Shown here: piece after piece, positions 51,657-59,833 of the stretch
Layout of the letters: each line of letters opens with the position of its first letter
How positions within the stretch are numbered: position 1 is the stretch's first letter
NCBI GenBank assembly: GCA_002839605.1
Contig: PGYK01000001.1
Span: forward strand, 372,001 to 436,000
Direction: 5' to 3'
Source: Methanomicrobiales archaeon HGW-Methanomicrobiales-3
GTDB taxonomy: Archaea > Halobacteriota > Methanomicrobia > Methanomicrobiales > Methanospirillaceae
DNA: 64,000 nucleotides
Program-made: the position numbers and the translations under genes
Notes under the pieces: generated by a model
Databases searched by the model: none
What the model was told of the DNA's origin: nothing
The model's input: the letters and a program-made list of their open reading frames with translations, nothing else

Positions 51657-53465
51657 TTATTTCCTTTTGAGGCGGTACCCGTGCTTTGGCACCCCGATCT
51701 CGAACCGTGCACCGGCGCCGGGTTCGCCCCTCTCCCGGATGGTGATATCCGTGATTGCAAGGATCTCCCGGGCAAGGAACAGGCCCCTTCCGCCTTTCAG
51801 GTTATAATCCCGTAAAAAGATCTTCTCCTTATCCGGTTCCACGATCCCGGGTCCATTGTCCTCGATCGAGATCGTAAGGCCATCCGGCCCTTCCCTGTAC
51901 TGGATCCTCACTTCCGATGCCCCATTGCCATGGAGGAGAACGTTCTCCATCAGGATGAAAAAGACATCCTCAAGCAGGGGGTCTGCATAGATCTCAAGAC
52001 CTTCAAGATCTACGGTCCTTCTCATCCGGGCAAAGTCCAGGTGGGAGATCGCGTTGAGCAGCGCGATGTTTGCGTCCTGCCAGAGCGGCTTTCCGATCCC
52101 CAGATCCTGGAACTTCTTTGCTGACTGCATTGATCTCAAAACCGAATGCAGGATCTCCCCGCTCCGTTTGAGGAAATCTGCTGCCTTTGTGCCGGGCACC
52201 TCGTTCTTTGCAAGGTCAATGAATCCGTTGATGGAGAAGATCGCGTTCTTGATCTCATCGAACGTGAGCGAGTTCAACATGCTCAGTTTCTTTCGTGCTT
52301 CAAGGAGTGCCTGCTCGTTCTTTTTCAGCTCATGGAAGTTGTGCCGCAGCTCCTCCTCGGTTGCGGATATCTGCTCATATGCTGCATTGATCTCCATCAG
52401 GTTCTGCCGGAGTCTCTCCTCTGTCTCGCGCAGCCGCTCGTATGCAGTTTTGAGCTCCTCATTCCTCGTTCTGAGTTCCTCTTCTGCCAGCTTCCGGCTT
52501 TGAATCTCTGCCCGGAGGTCCTCGTTTTTATTTAAGAGTTCGGCGGTCTTTTTCTCAACCTCCCGTTTGAGGATGAGGCTCATGATGACGAAAAGGACAG
52601 CGAGGAACGCGATCCCGCCAAGGCCCCAGAAGAGCCAGGGGGGAATTGTGGAACCGGCTTCTATCCCGTACCACTTCTGCATCGCCCGGTTGTACGGGGA
52701 TGAGGGGCTGGTTTTTCCTTGTGCAATTCCGCGGTCAAGAGCAACAAGGAGGTCCGAATTCTTTCCTTTCTGCACGGCAAACGTCATCTGGACCGGGTTG
52801 AACATCACCGGTGTTGCCGCAAGACCGTACGTCTTTGCATCCTCCTGGGCCGCGGTGTTGTAGACAACCAGGGCGTCTGCTTCACCGGCCGCTGTAGCAG
52901 AAAAAACTGCACCGGGTGTATCCATGTCAAGCAGCGTGACATTGACATTGAACTTTTCTGCATAATCCAGAAATCCGATCCCGCTCTGTGCTCCCCTGAC
53001 CGATGCTACCCGTTTCCCGTCAAGGTCAAGGATGGTATTGATGCCGGACCCCGGGCGTGCATACACCTGTGACCAGACCGAAAGGGCCGATTCATTGCCA
53101 AAGTCATATGACTTCTGGCGTTCCGGCGTACTGGTAACTGCCGGCATGATATCGATCTCGCCGGCATCCAGCCGGCCCCAGCTCTCGGTGAGCGATCCAC
53201 TGATCCAGATGACATTCCAGCCCTCTCTTTGGGCGATATCTTCGACTACATCAACAAAGAAGCCGGCCGGGACTCCCCGCTCATTGGTATAGAGCGAGGG
53301 TTTGAGTTCCGTTAAGGCAATTTTCACGTCCCGTTCAGCAAAAGCGGGGGTGACAAGAGCAGCAAGGAGGAGAATAGCGATGCCTAGTATGAACGCACGG
53401 TGCAGGACGCACGACTTCCTTTTTCCAGCCACGCGGGGGTTTGGTGTATGGGTGCCGGATTGCAT
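51657..53465 (-). CDS. Kinase-like sensor with solute-binding domain, lacking the phosphoacceptor His
   Basis: The 602-residue protein has a signal/anchor (about 22-43) and an extracytoplasmic family 3 solute-binding domain (about 46-268, with GVPAGFFVDVVEDIA and GRLDAGEIDIMPAVT). A membrane helix (277-299) and a long coiled coil (300-395) follow. The dimerisation helix reads SLTFDEIKN: Asp403 stands where the other three kinases here have His in TRHDI. The ATPase part looks intact (FFILMENVLLHG, EDNGPGI, GGRGLFLAREI). It may therefore signal through a partner kinase or by ATPase-driven contacts rather than autophosphorylation at the usual site. Confidence 0.85.
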   Translation of the reverse strand: MQSGTHTPNPRVAGKRKSCVLHRAFILGIAILLLAALVTPAFAERDVKIALTELKPSLYTNERGVPAGFFVDVVEDIAQREGWNVIWISGSLTESWGRLDAGEIDIMPAVTSTPERQKSYDFGNESALSVWSQVYARPGSGINTILDLDGKRVASVRGAQSGIGFLDYAEKFNVNVTLLDMDTPGAVFSATAAGEADALVVYNTAAQEDAKTYGLAATPVMFNPVQMTFAVQKGKNSDLLVALDRGIAQGKTSPSSPYNRAMQKWYGIEAGSTIPPWLFWGLGGIAFLAVLFVIMSLILKREVEKKTAELLNKNEDLRAEIQSRKLAEEELRTRNEELKTAYERLRETEERLRQNLMEINAAYEQISATEEELRHNFHELKKNEQALLEARKKLSMLNSLTFDEIKNAIFSINGFIDLAKNEVPGTKAADFLKRSGEILHSVLRSMQSAKKFQDLGIGKPLWQDANIALLNAISHLDFARMRRTVDLEGLEIYADPLLEDVFFILMENVLLHGNGASEVRIQYREGPDGLTISIEDNGPGIVEPDKEKIFLRDYNLKGGRGLFLAREILAITDITIRERGEPGAGARFEIGVPKHGYRLKRK

Positions 53466-53710
53466 AGTATGATTATTCCCAGGATCTGTTTTGCTGTATG
53501 ACGCTTGTTGATTGGATATGTCTGTGATGTATTATGCTTTTGCATAATTGCCACCGCAAAAGGGCTGCCGAATCCTGAGGGAAGATCTGGTACTCTGTGC
53601 CCTGGTGACGGCCCGGCTCCCTCTTTTCCTGAACGGGTCGTATCAGGGCGGACCGGAATGACAATCTTATCACCCTGCCCGGCCAACCTTCTGGTATACG
53701 ATACCGGAGC

Positions 53711-54274
53711 GTGTCCTGCATTTTGAGTTTTGCCATCCCAACTGAACGGCTTGTTCTTGAAGATCTGACCGCAGCTGATCTCCCCGATCTCCGCAGGATT
53801 GCAACGGATCGCGGGCTGATGAAGTACGTGCTTCTCTGGCTTGAGAACGATGAGCAGATCGAAGCGTTCCTCAAAGATGCGATCGATGAGGCGGCAAAAG
53901 AGAGACGGATGGATTATGTGCTCGCTGTGCGTGACCCGGCAACCGGGAAATTTGCCGGCCTGACGTTCATCGAGATTGACCGCGAACTCACGAGCACAGC
54001 GGAAGTCGGGTTCGTCCTGCTGCCAGAGTACTGCAGGAACGGGTACGGGTCGGAGATCTTACACGCGTTTTTGAAATTCGGGTTTGATGAGCTCGGGATG
54101 CACCGGGTGTACGGGAAGTGCGATGAGTTAAATATCGCATCGGCCCGGCTCTTGGAGAAGGGTGGCCTCACGTACGAGGGAACACTCCGCGAGCATGTCT
54201 GGCTCCGCGATCACTGGCGCTCGACCCGGTATTACGGGATTCTCGAAGAGGAGTGGAAAGTCCGCAGGTCCTAA
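53711..54274 (+). CDS. GNAT acetyltransferase, RimJ/RimL type
   Basis: The 187-residue protein starts at a GTG after GGAGC and opens with IPTERLVLEDLTAADLPDL, typical of RimJ/RimL acetyltransferases. The acetyl-CoA-binding region is VGFVLLPEYCRNGYGSEIL, followed by GMHRVYGKCDELNIASARLLEKGG and a W..D..Y ending. Such enzymes acetylate N-termini of ribosomal or other proteins, or small amines. It is divergent from the sensor gene by 245 bases with no other feature seen. Confidence 0.85.
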   Translation: MSCILSFAIPTERLVLEDLTAADLPDLRRIATDRGLMKYVLLWLENDEQIEAFLKDAIDEAAKERRMDYVLAVRDPATGKFAGLTFIEIDRELTSTAEVGFVLLPEYCRNGYGSEILHAFLKFGFDELGMHRVYGKCDELNIASARLLEKGGLTYEGTLREHVWLRDHWRSTRYYGILEEEWKVRRS

Positions 54275-54353
54275 GAAGGGCCTGATGACCGCTTCCCGTT
54301 GCGACCGCATGGTTCATGTCCCGGTCAATGCTCCTGAATTCCGGCTCCGTGGC

Positions 54354-55202
54354 TCACAGCCAGACTTCCGCGATCCGGATCCAGCCGTCCGCGGGTGACG
54401 TGAAGAACCGGTTTATTCCGGTTCGCTCCCGCTCGATCTCGTGCATGGTGTGGTGGACGATGCGGGTGCATCCGACCGGAGCGAGAATAGTGTCAAGCTC
54501 CTGCCCGCTGTTGGTTGTTGTCCCGCCCTGGTTGCAGTCGCGATTGATGGCCCGCCAGACGCCCCGGGGATACTTCTGGCGCTCTTCCGGCACCAGCCGG
54601 CACGGCAGCAGGTAATCGAAGATTATCCGGTTCTTTGCGTACTGCGACGCGAACTGTGCTGCCATTCCAGAAAGGATTGCGGGCGGGAGGTAATATGAGA
54701 TCCCTTCCATGACAACGCATGCCGGGTGTGCGGGGTCGTATCGGCCGGTCCCGCGTAAGGCAGCAATGGTTCCCGGAATATCGGAGAGGTCTGCGGTAAC
54801 GCACCGGATCTTCCCGGCATGTTCCGGCGCCGCGTTTTCATACAGGCGCTGCTTCTCTTCCATGCCATGGATGTCGGTCTCGATTTTGGATGCAATCGCG
54901 TCACCGCAGTCGTCAAGCAGCTCGAGCGCGAGCGGTGACTTGCCGGCCGCCATGATGATGACCTGGCAAGGTCGTCCCGCACCGCGTACGAACCGGCCCG
55001 CGAGCCTGTGGATCCAGAATTTCCGGTTGAGGAGCACCTCGCTGTACCACGGGCAGGCACGCTCGCACTCCTGCCGCAGACTTTCACCGGCCGAGAGGTC
55101 GAGCAGCGCGTAGAAGCGGGCGGCGCTTCCCGTGCGGTACAATTGCTCTGACCAGAGCATTACGAGTGCCGCTGTCGGTTCGATCCGGGTGTGATCGTGC
55201 AT
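54354..55202 (-). CDS. SAM-dependent methyltransferase, leucine-carboxyl-methyltransferase-like
   Basis: The 282-residue protein has the class I methyltransferase core: CQVIIMAAGKSPLALELL for AdoMet binding, then KIETDIHGMEEKQRL and VVMEGISYYLPPAI, the last typical of the LCMT/PPM family. Those enzymes methylate carboxyl groups or polyketide-type acids. The ATG giving MHDHTRIEPTAAL is preferred; the frame is open 25 codons further up, but that part is not conserved-looking. No obvious partner is encoded nearby. Confidence 0.7.
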   Translation of the reverse strand: MHDHTRIEPTAALVMLWSEQLYRTGSAARFYALLDLSAGESLRQECERACPWYSEVLLNRKFWIHRLAGRFVRGAGRPCQVIIMAAGKSPLALELLDDCGDAIASKIETDIHGMEEKQRLYENAAPEHAGKIRCVTADLSDIPGTIAALRGTGRYDPAHPACVVMEGISYYLPPAILSGMAAQFASQYAKNRIIFDYLLPCRLVPEERQKYPRGVWRAINRDCNQGGTTTNSGQELDTILAPVGCTRIVHHTMHEIERERTGINRFFTSPADGWIRIAEVWL

Positions 55203-55366
55203 AGCTTGTGAATCAGGGTTTACCGGAGGGCTGAAATACTGTTTGATGCCCGCGGGATGCACAGGAGCCGTCGTCACTCCCGGATTTCAGGCTGAACCAC
55301 GGACGGGCTGCAACCATGCGGAACCGGATCGATCGCGTTTTTCCCTTTCATGCCAATACGGTAGGC

Positions 55367-56155
55367 ATGAAGTGTGCGTACGGAATTCTTCTCCTGGTCG
55401 TTTTTCTGCTGGCTTGCGGGTGCACGGGAACCCCGCCGGAAATGCCGGCCTCGGTGCAGACAATGCCCGACATTGCGGCCACAGTATCCCCTGCAGTTCC
55501 TGCAACCGGCGCTGTCCTTGCAGAACTCTCCGATGTCCGCCCCAATGCAACGCTTGCGCTGCAGCCCGGGACGGTCCTTGTCTCATTCCGGGCAGAGGAT
55601 GCACAGAAGATGACCTTTGGTTTTACGAATGGAGGCGATTATGCTGAAATGTCGGAGATCGAAGTCACCGGGCCGTATGCCGGCACGCTCGCGTTCGGTC
55701 CTCCGGACGCGGGAGGATACCAGCTGAACATCACGGGATCCGGCCGGTGGACGGCAACGGCTGCTCTTCCGGATGCAGCTGCACATCTTGCGGTCCCGGT
55801 GAACCTGTCCGGCAGCGGCACGGCGGTTTCCCCGGTCTTCGCGCTGGAAGCGGGAGAATATATCTTTGCACGGAACGAGACCGGTCTCTCTTCGCCCCTC
55901 TACGAACTCCGGTTCGCAAACGGGAGCTACCTCATGGACGCGAACAACACCTGCGTCCAGCCGTGCTTAGGCATGGACTCGGCCCACTCTTTCACGTTCA
56001 TCGAAATTCCGGAGAGCGGAGAGTATTTCCTGAGCGTCCTGCCACGTTCCAGTCCCCACCCGTGGAACGTCACCATCAGCGCGGTCCCTGTCATCCTCCC
56101 TCTCGGGCCCGGGCCGGTGATCCTGCAGACCCCCCTAGTGCAGCCGGACACCTGA
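55367..56155 (+). CDS. Secreted lipoprotein, beta-rich
   Basis: The 262-residue protein has a signal peptide (GILLLVVFLLACGC) with a lipobox-type cysteine near residue 18-20 and an Ala/Pro/Val linker. The remainder is beta-rich with evenly spaced short strands and several potential N-glycosylation sites (NAT, NIT, NLS, NGS, NNT). I do not recognise a family. The ATG at 55367 gives the signal peptide; a longer upstream start does not look genuine. Confidence 0.6.
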   Translation: MKCAYGILLLVVFLLACGCTGTPPEMPASVQTMPDIAATVSPAVPATGAVLAELSDVRPNATLALQPGTVLVSFRAEDAQKMTFGFTNGGDYAEMSEIEVTGPYAGTLAFGPPDAGGYQLNITGSGRWTATAALPDAAAHLAVPVNLSGSGTAVSPVFALEAGEYIFARNETGLSSPLYELRFANGSYLMDANNTCVQPCLGMDSAHSFTFIEIPESGEYFLSVLPRSSPHPWNVTISAVPVILPLGPGPVILQTPLVQPDT

Positions 56156-57019
56156 TACCATCCCCCGGGTCCGCAGGGGATTTCCCTCCAGGCCTGTATC
56201 CCATAACCGGGATGGGCCAATCCGGGCCCTGTGCGGCCCCGGATTGCCTTTCCGGGGGATCCCGGATCTGAATTTGGTGCAAAAAGGGGGTATTTATGTA
56301 CATGGGTTTTTGTTCCGGGCACGCTCCTTTGGATTCATGGAAATCCATGCATTATCCGCAGCGCTGTAAAATGAAAATAGAGCTGAAATACGTGGCAGAT
56401 CACAGGAAAGATCGACCTCTACTACCTGTCAAAGAAAAGAACCCCTGTTTTGGGCCTTCCATTTCGCAGGGGTATTCCGGCCCTGGCAGGGTTGATGCAT
56501 CCCTCTGACCCCGCAGTCTCCGTCGGAGAGTCCCTGCGGAATCTTGTCAGACGCTTGTCGCCTCTATGATTCTCCGACGTGAGATCTGTGATCCGGGACC
56601 CGATCCGGCCGCAAGATCAACGTCCTGGACCAGATGTCACCCCCCTTTTGGCCAACAGAACGCATCTATGGGCGCCTTTTTGCTGGGTAAATTCTCGCGT
56701 TTTTTTTGGGACAGGGAGTTGGGCGATCTGAGGGGAGATCGGCCGCTGGAACTGGTCTAAACCGGCAGGTTTTCCGGCACGATTTTTGCTGATTTTGGCC
56801 TATCGGGAGGAGAAATGAACAGATCTCAAAATAACCGGCTCATTTTTTCGCAAATGCGGCATATTTTTAGATCCTGGTTGAGGGAACGGGGGCCATTTTG
56901 GCGCCGGATTGGAGGATCTCCCCAACACCTGGCCCGTGGTGTGTGGATGGTTTGTGAAACAACGACAAAGATTATCCTCTGTCGGTTCGAACAAGTACGA
57001 TAGCCAAAGGGAGATGACC
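56156..57019. other. Long intergenic region with a strong hairpin
   Basis: No frame here looks like a real gene. At 56511-56539 arms CCGCAG + TCTCCG pair with CGGAGA + CTGCGG, giving a 12-bp stem with a 4-base bulge, a candidate structured RNA. CATGG-AAAT-CCATG (56336-56349) is a minor inverted repeat. Oligo-T runs occur near 56701-56708. The region separates a lipoprotein gene from hicBA. Confidence 0.4.
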
Positions 57020-57220
57020 ATGCACCTCAAAGTTGTGATCACCAAAGGAGAGGACGGCTGGTATGTCGTCACTGTCCCCGCTTTGCCTGGCTGTATCTCG
57101 CAGGGCCGGACTATCAAAGAAGCAAAACAGAATATCAAGGAGGCGATCTCCCTGTATCTTGAACCCGAAGAGGATATCATTCCCGGTAAAGGGGCAAGAG
57201 TCATCGAGGTTGCCGTTTGA
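57020..57220 (+). CDS. hicB: HicB-family antitoxin
   Basis: The 66-residue protein is a short HicB of the UPF0150 type: LKVVITKGEDGWYVVTVPALPGCISQGRTIKEAKQN..., a partial RNase-H-like fold without an added DNA-binding domain. The ATG at 57020 lies about 7 bases from GGGAG; another ATG two codons earlier is possible. The stop overlaps the hicA TTG start by 3 bases, so the pair is translationally coupled with the antitoxin first. Such HicB proteins bind and block HicA. Confidence 0.85.
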   Translation: MHLKVVITKGEDGWYVVTVPALPGCISQGRTIKEAKQNIKEAISLYLEPEEDIIPGKGARVIEVAV

Positions 57221-57447
57221 AACATCTCCCGGTTATTTCCGGAAATGATGCGATACGGGTGCTGACCCGGGCCGGATTTTCTTTTGTACGCCAGAAAGGC
57301 AGCCATGTGCGGATGAAAAAGCAGCTTCCCGATACTACGCTGAACGTGACAATCCCCCTCCACGATGAACTTGACCGGACAACGCTTCGCTCAATCATCA
57401 AGGCAGCCGAAATTTCCGAAGAGGAGTTTCTGCATTTGCTGGAATGA
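57217..57447 (+). CDS. hicA: HicA-family toxin
   Basis: The 76-residue protein matches HicA mRNA interferases, with VISGNDAIRVLTRAGFSFVRQKGSH and the conserved catalytic His30 in GSHVRM, followed by VTIPLHDELDRTTLRSIIKAAEIS. It degrades mRNA when freed from HicB. The start is TTG within the hicB stop (TTGA), which should keep toxin output low relative to antitoxin. The pair lies next to an AT-rich gene, consistent with a transferred segment. Confidence 0.88.
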   Translation: MKHLPVISGNDAIRVLTRAGFSFVRQKGSHVRMKKQLPDTTLNVTIPLHDELDRTTLRSIIKAAEISEEEFLHLLE

Positions 57448-57608
57448 TTTTGTGCTGGCTTGGAATAGGCGAGTCTGCCCCCCTGCTGATGCGGGTTGCC
57501 CGGCCGCCAAGTCGGGGCCTTGCTGGGAGAGGGAAAGTCGGATTTTTTTTCTGGGTCTTGTTTTCGCAATAGAAAAGGCGTATTGCTGTTTGATGCGTAT
57601 TTTAATTT

Positions 57609-58445
57609 ATGAAAATCGAGTTCAATCTCCTTCTTCTTGGAATTCTTTTTTCAATATTATTTACATTCACATCCGGCTGCATTGCCACTACTGGAATCAA
57701 CGTTTGTATGGATGCATATTACCATGCTCAATATCCCATGATAGAAAATGAAGGGAATAACATAATCAACAACATCGTGGCTGATACAAGACAATATGGA
57801 TCAAACTCAACACGACTAATTAAAATTGCGGATCATATCACAAAAGATTTCACGGATATCTATTGGCCATCCCAGCAAAATGAAAAATATTTTTGTTACT
57901 ACTCGCCCAGCGATGGAAAAGGCGAATGGATCTGGTGTGCGCCATACAATGGTTTTTTCGGAAAAAATCCTAGGTTATATGGATACATTACAGACAAGCG
58001 CGGGGGAGTAAGAACAATCCTCTCGAATGAGCTAGCCTATAATCCAGAATGGATAGCGTATCAGAAAACGGGCGCCTGTGAAGCATTATCCATTTTCTTT
58101 AATGAAACCGCAAACAGATCCGGTTTTGTTACACGAATGGTTCGTTCGGATGGTGCATTTAATTGTGGGGGCCATACTTGGAATGAAGTTTTGATCGATG
58201 GCGAATGGAAATATTATGATGTTCAACTCTATGGTCAGATTAAAAATTCAACTAAAGCGACAGATTGGTTTGGCAACCAAAGTGATTACGGAATAAAATC
58301 TGGTTCGAATCGATGTGATTTAACTAAATATGGAGTCTATGTTTTTACCTCAGACTCTATTGGGTATGGTGAAAATTTAACTCAGTACTATGATCCATTG
58401 AATGAATGTCCGCATGGAGTTCATTATCCAAACGATTGTAATTGA
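57609..58445 (+). CDS. Transglutaminase-like lipoprotein, AT-rich
   Basis: The 278-residue protein has a signal peptide with lipobox TSGC (Cys24). A transglutaminase/papain-like triad is present: Cys157 in KTGACEALSIFF, His189 in CGGHTWNEVLIDGEW and Asp204 in YYDVQ. It may cleave or cross-link surface proteins or peptides. Base composition is visibly lower in GC than the surrounding genes, and Asn, Ile, Lys and Tyr are unusually frequent, suggesting recent transfer. It follows hicBA by 160 bases. Confidence 0.75.
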   Translation: MKIEFNLLLLGILFSILFTFTSGCIATTGINVCMDAYYHAQYPMIENEGNNIINNIVADTRQYGSNSTRLIKIADHITKDFTDIYWPSQQNEKYFCYYSPSDGKGEWIWCAPYNGFFGKNPRLYGYITDKRGGVRTILSNELAYNPEWIAYQKTGACEALSIFFNETANRSGFVTRMVRSDGAFNCGGHTWNEVLIDGEWKYYDVQLYGQIKNSTKATDWFGNQSDYGIKSGSNRCDLTKYGVYVFTSDSIGYGENLTQYYDPLNECPHGVHYPNDCN

Positions 58446-58576
58446 ATGATGATAAAAAGTTGAGATTATATTGTTCCACCACTGGGGCGCCCCGCGAGGT
58501 TGGCGGCGGTTATCCAATTTGTAAATGGACGTTTGTTATCATTCATATATCCTGAAAATCCTAATTTCCAAGATCA

Positions 58577-58637
58577 CCTTTAAGTCATTTCCCATCAATA
58601 TTTACAGACCCAAGCTTGAATCCCTCCAACAGAGGGA
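58577..58637 (+). promoter_or_regulatory. Likely promoter and leader hairpin of the ribosomal stalk operon
   Basis: CCTTTAAGT (58577-58585) could be the TATA box, placing the start near 58605. In the leader, TCCCTC (58621-58626) and GAGGGA (58632-58637) form a hairpin with loop CAACA, ending 18 bases before the rpl11 ATG. Confidence 0.35.
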
Positions 58638-58655
58638 CGGCATGGTGCAAAGACT

Positions 58656-59132
58656 ATGGCAGAAGTGGTCGAGGTTTTAGTACCCGGCGGAAAGGCTACA
58701 GCAGGTCCCCCATTAGGACCCTCGCTCGGACCACTCGGTATCAACGTGAAGGGAGTCGTAGACGAGATCAACAAGAAGACCGCCTCATTCAACGGAATGC
58801 AGGTCCCGGTCAAGATCGAAGTCGACGCAAAAAAGAACTTCACGGTCACCGTGGGTATCCCCCCGGTGTCGGCACTCATTAAAAAAGAGGCCGGTATCGA
58901 GAAAGGTTCCAAAGAGCCCAACGCCATTGTGGCAGGAAACCTGCCATTCGAGGCCGCTGTCAGAATTGCCAACATGAAACTCGAGAGCATGCTCTCCTAC
59001 GAGCTGAAGACTGCCGTCAAGGAAGTCATCGGCACGTGTGTCAGCATCGGAGTAACCGTTGACGGCAAGAAACCCAAAGAGGTTCTCGCCCTCATCGCAG
59101 AAGGCAAGTACGACAGCCAGCTCGCGAAATAA
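58656..59132 (+). CDS. rpl11: Ribosomal protein L11 (uL11)
   Basis: The 158-residue protein is a full archaeal L11: [26 protein letters not shown] at the N-terminus and the rRNA-binding C-terminal domain with [25 protein letters not shown]. It binds the GTPase-associated centre of 23S rRNA with the stalk proteins encoded next. It heads the rpl11-rpl1-P0-rpl12 operon. Confidence 0.96.
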   Translation: MAEVVEVLVPGGKATAGPPLGPSLGPLGINVKGVVDEINKKTASFNGMQVPVKIEVDAKKNFTVTVGIPPVSALIKKEAGIEKGSKEPNAIVAGNLPFEAAVRIANMKLESMLSYELKTAVKEVIGTCVSIGVTVDGKKPKEVLALIAEGKYDSQLAK

Positions 59133-59188
59133 ACAGGAGAAAACCATAGGAGATCGAACGATCGGTCGCATAACTATGGAGGAATCTG

Positions 59189-59833
59189 ATGGTTGATAGG
59201 GCCAAAATTTTAGACGCCGTAAAAACGGCGATTGAGAAAGCGCCAGAGCGTAAGTTCTCTGAGAGCATCGATATTACCGTCAATCTCAAGAATATCGATA
59301 TGGCGCAGCCGAAGAATCGTATCGACGAGACGATTATGCTCCCCCACGGCACGGGCGAAAAGATCCAGATCTGTGTCATCGGGAAGGGCGACATCGTCAC
59401 GCAGGCAAAGGAAGCCAGCGTCGACCTGATCATCGGCCCTGAAGAAGTTGAGCGGCTCGGTGGCGAACCCCGCGAAGCAAGAAAAGTTGCCAGTACCTAC
59501 CGGTACTTCCTTGCAGAAACGGCGGTCATGCCCGGTGTCGGCCGGTACTTAGGTCCCCGGCTCGGTCCGAGGGGCAGAATGCCCATGCCGATCCCGCCGC
59601 AGCAGGACATCCGCCCGATTGTCGAGCGCCTGCGCAACTCGGTGAAGATCCGTACCAAAGACAAGAAGATCTTCTCCACCAAGGTCGGTACAACGGCAAT
59701 GACGCCGGAGCAGGTTGCTGAGAACATCGAGACGATCGTCAAGAGGGTAGAATCTGTTCTTGAACAGGGTCCCTTAAACGTCCGGTCCGTCTTTGTCAAG
59801 ACCACCATGGGTCCCGCAGTGAGGCTGGAATAA
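59189..59833 (+). CDS. rpl1: Ribosomal protein L1 (uL1)
   Basis: The 214-residue protein matches archaeal L1, with KILDAVKTAIEKAPERKFSESIDITVNLKNIDM, the second-domain signature GRYLGPRLGPRGRMP and a C-terminal SVFVKTTMGPAVRLE. It binds the L1 stalk of 23S rRNA and, in methanogens, can repress its own operon by binding mRNA. GAGGAATCTG precedes the ATG. Its stop overlaps the P0 start by 1 base. Confidence 0.96.
   Translation: MVDRAKILDAVKTAIEKAPERKFSESIDITVNLKNIDMAQPKNRIDETIMLPHGTGEKIQICVIGKGDIVTQAKEASVDLIIGPEEVERLGGEPREARKVASTYRYFLAETAVMPGVGRYLGPRLGPRGRMPMPIPPQQDIRPIVERLRNSVKIRTKDKKIFSTKVGTTAMTPEQVAENIETIVKRVESVLEQGPLNVRSVFVKTTMGPAVRLE
59215..59230 (+). promoter_or_regulatory. Hairpin early in rpl1 coding region (possible L1 autoregulatory site)
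   Basis: CGCCGT (59215-59220) and ACGGCG (59225-59230) form a 6-bp stem with loop AAAA, beginning 26 bases past the rpl1 ATG. In Methanococcus the known L1 mRNA target lies about 30 bases inside its gene, so the position fits. A second stem CCATAG/CTATGG flanks the intergenic sequence just before the ATG. Confidence 0.35.
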
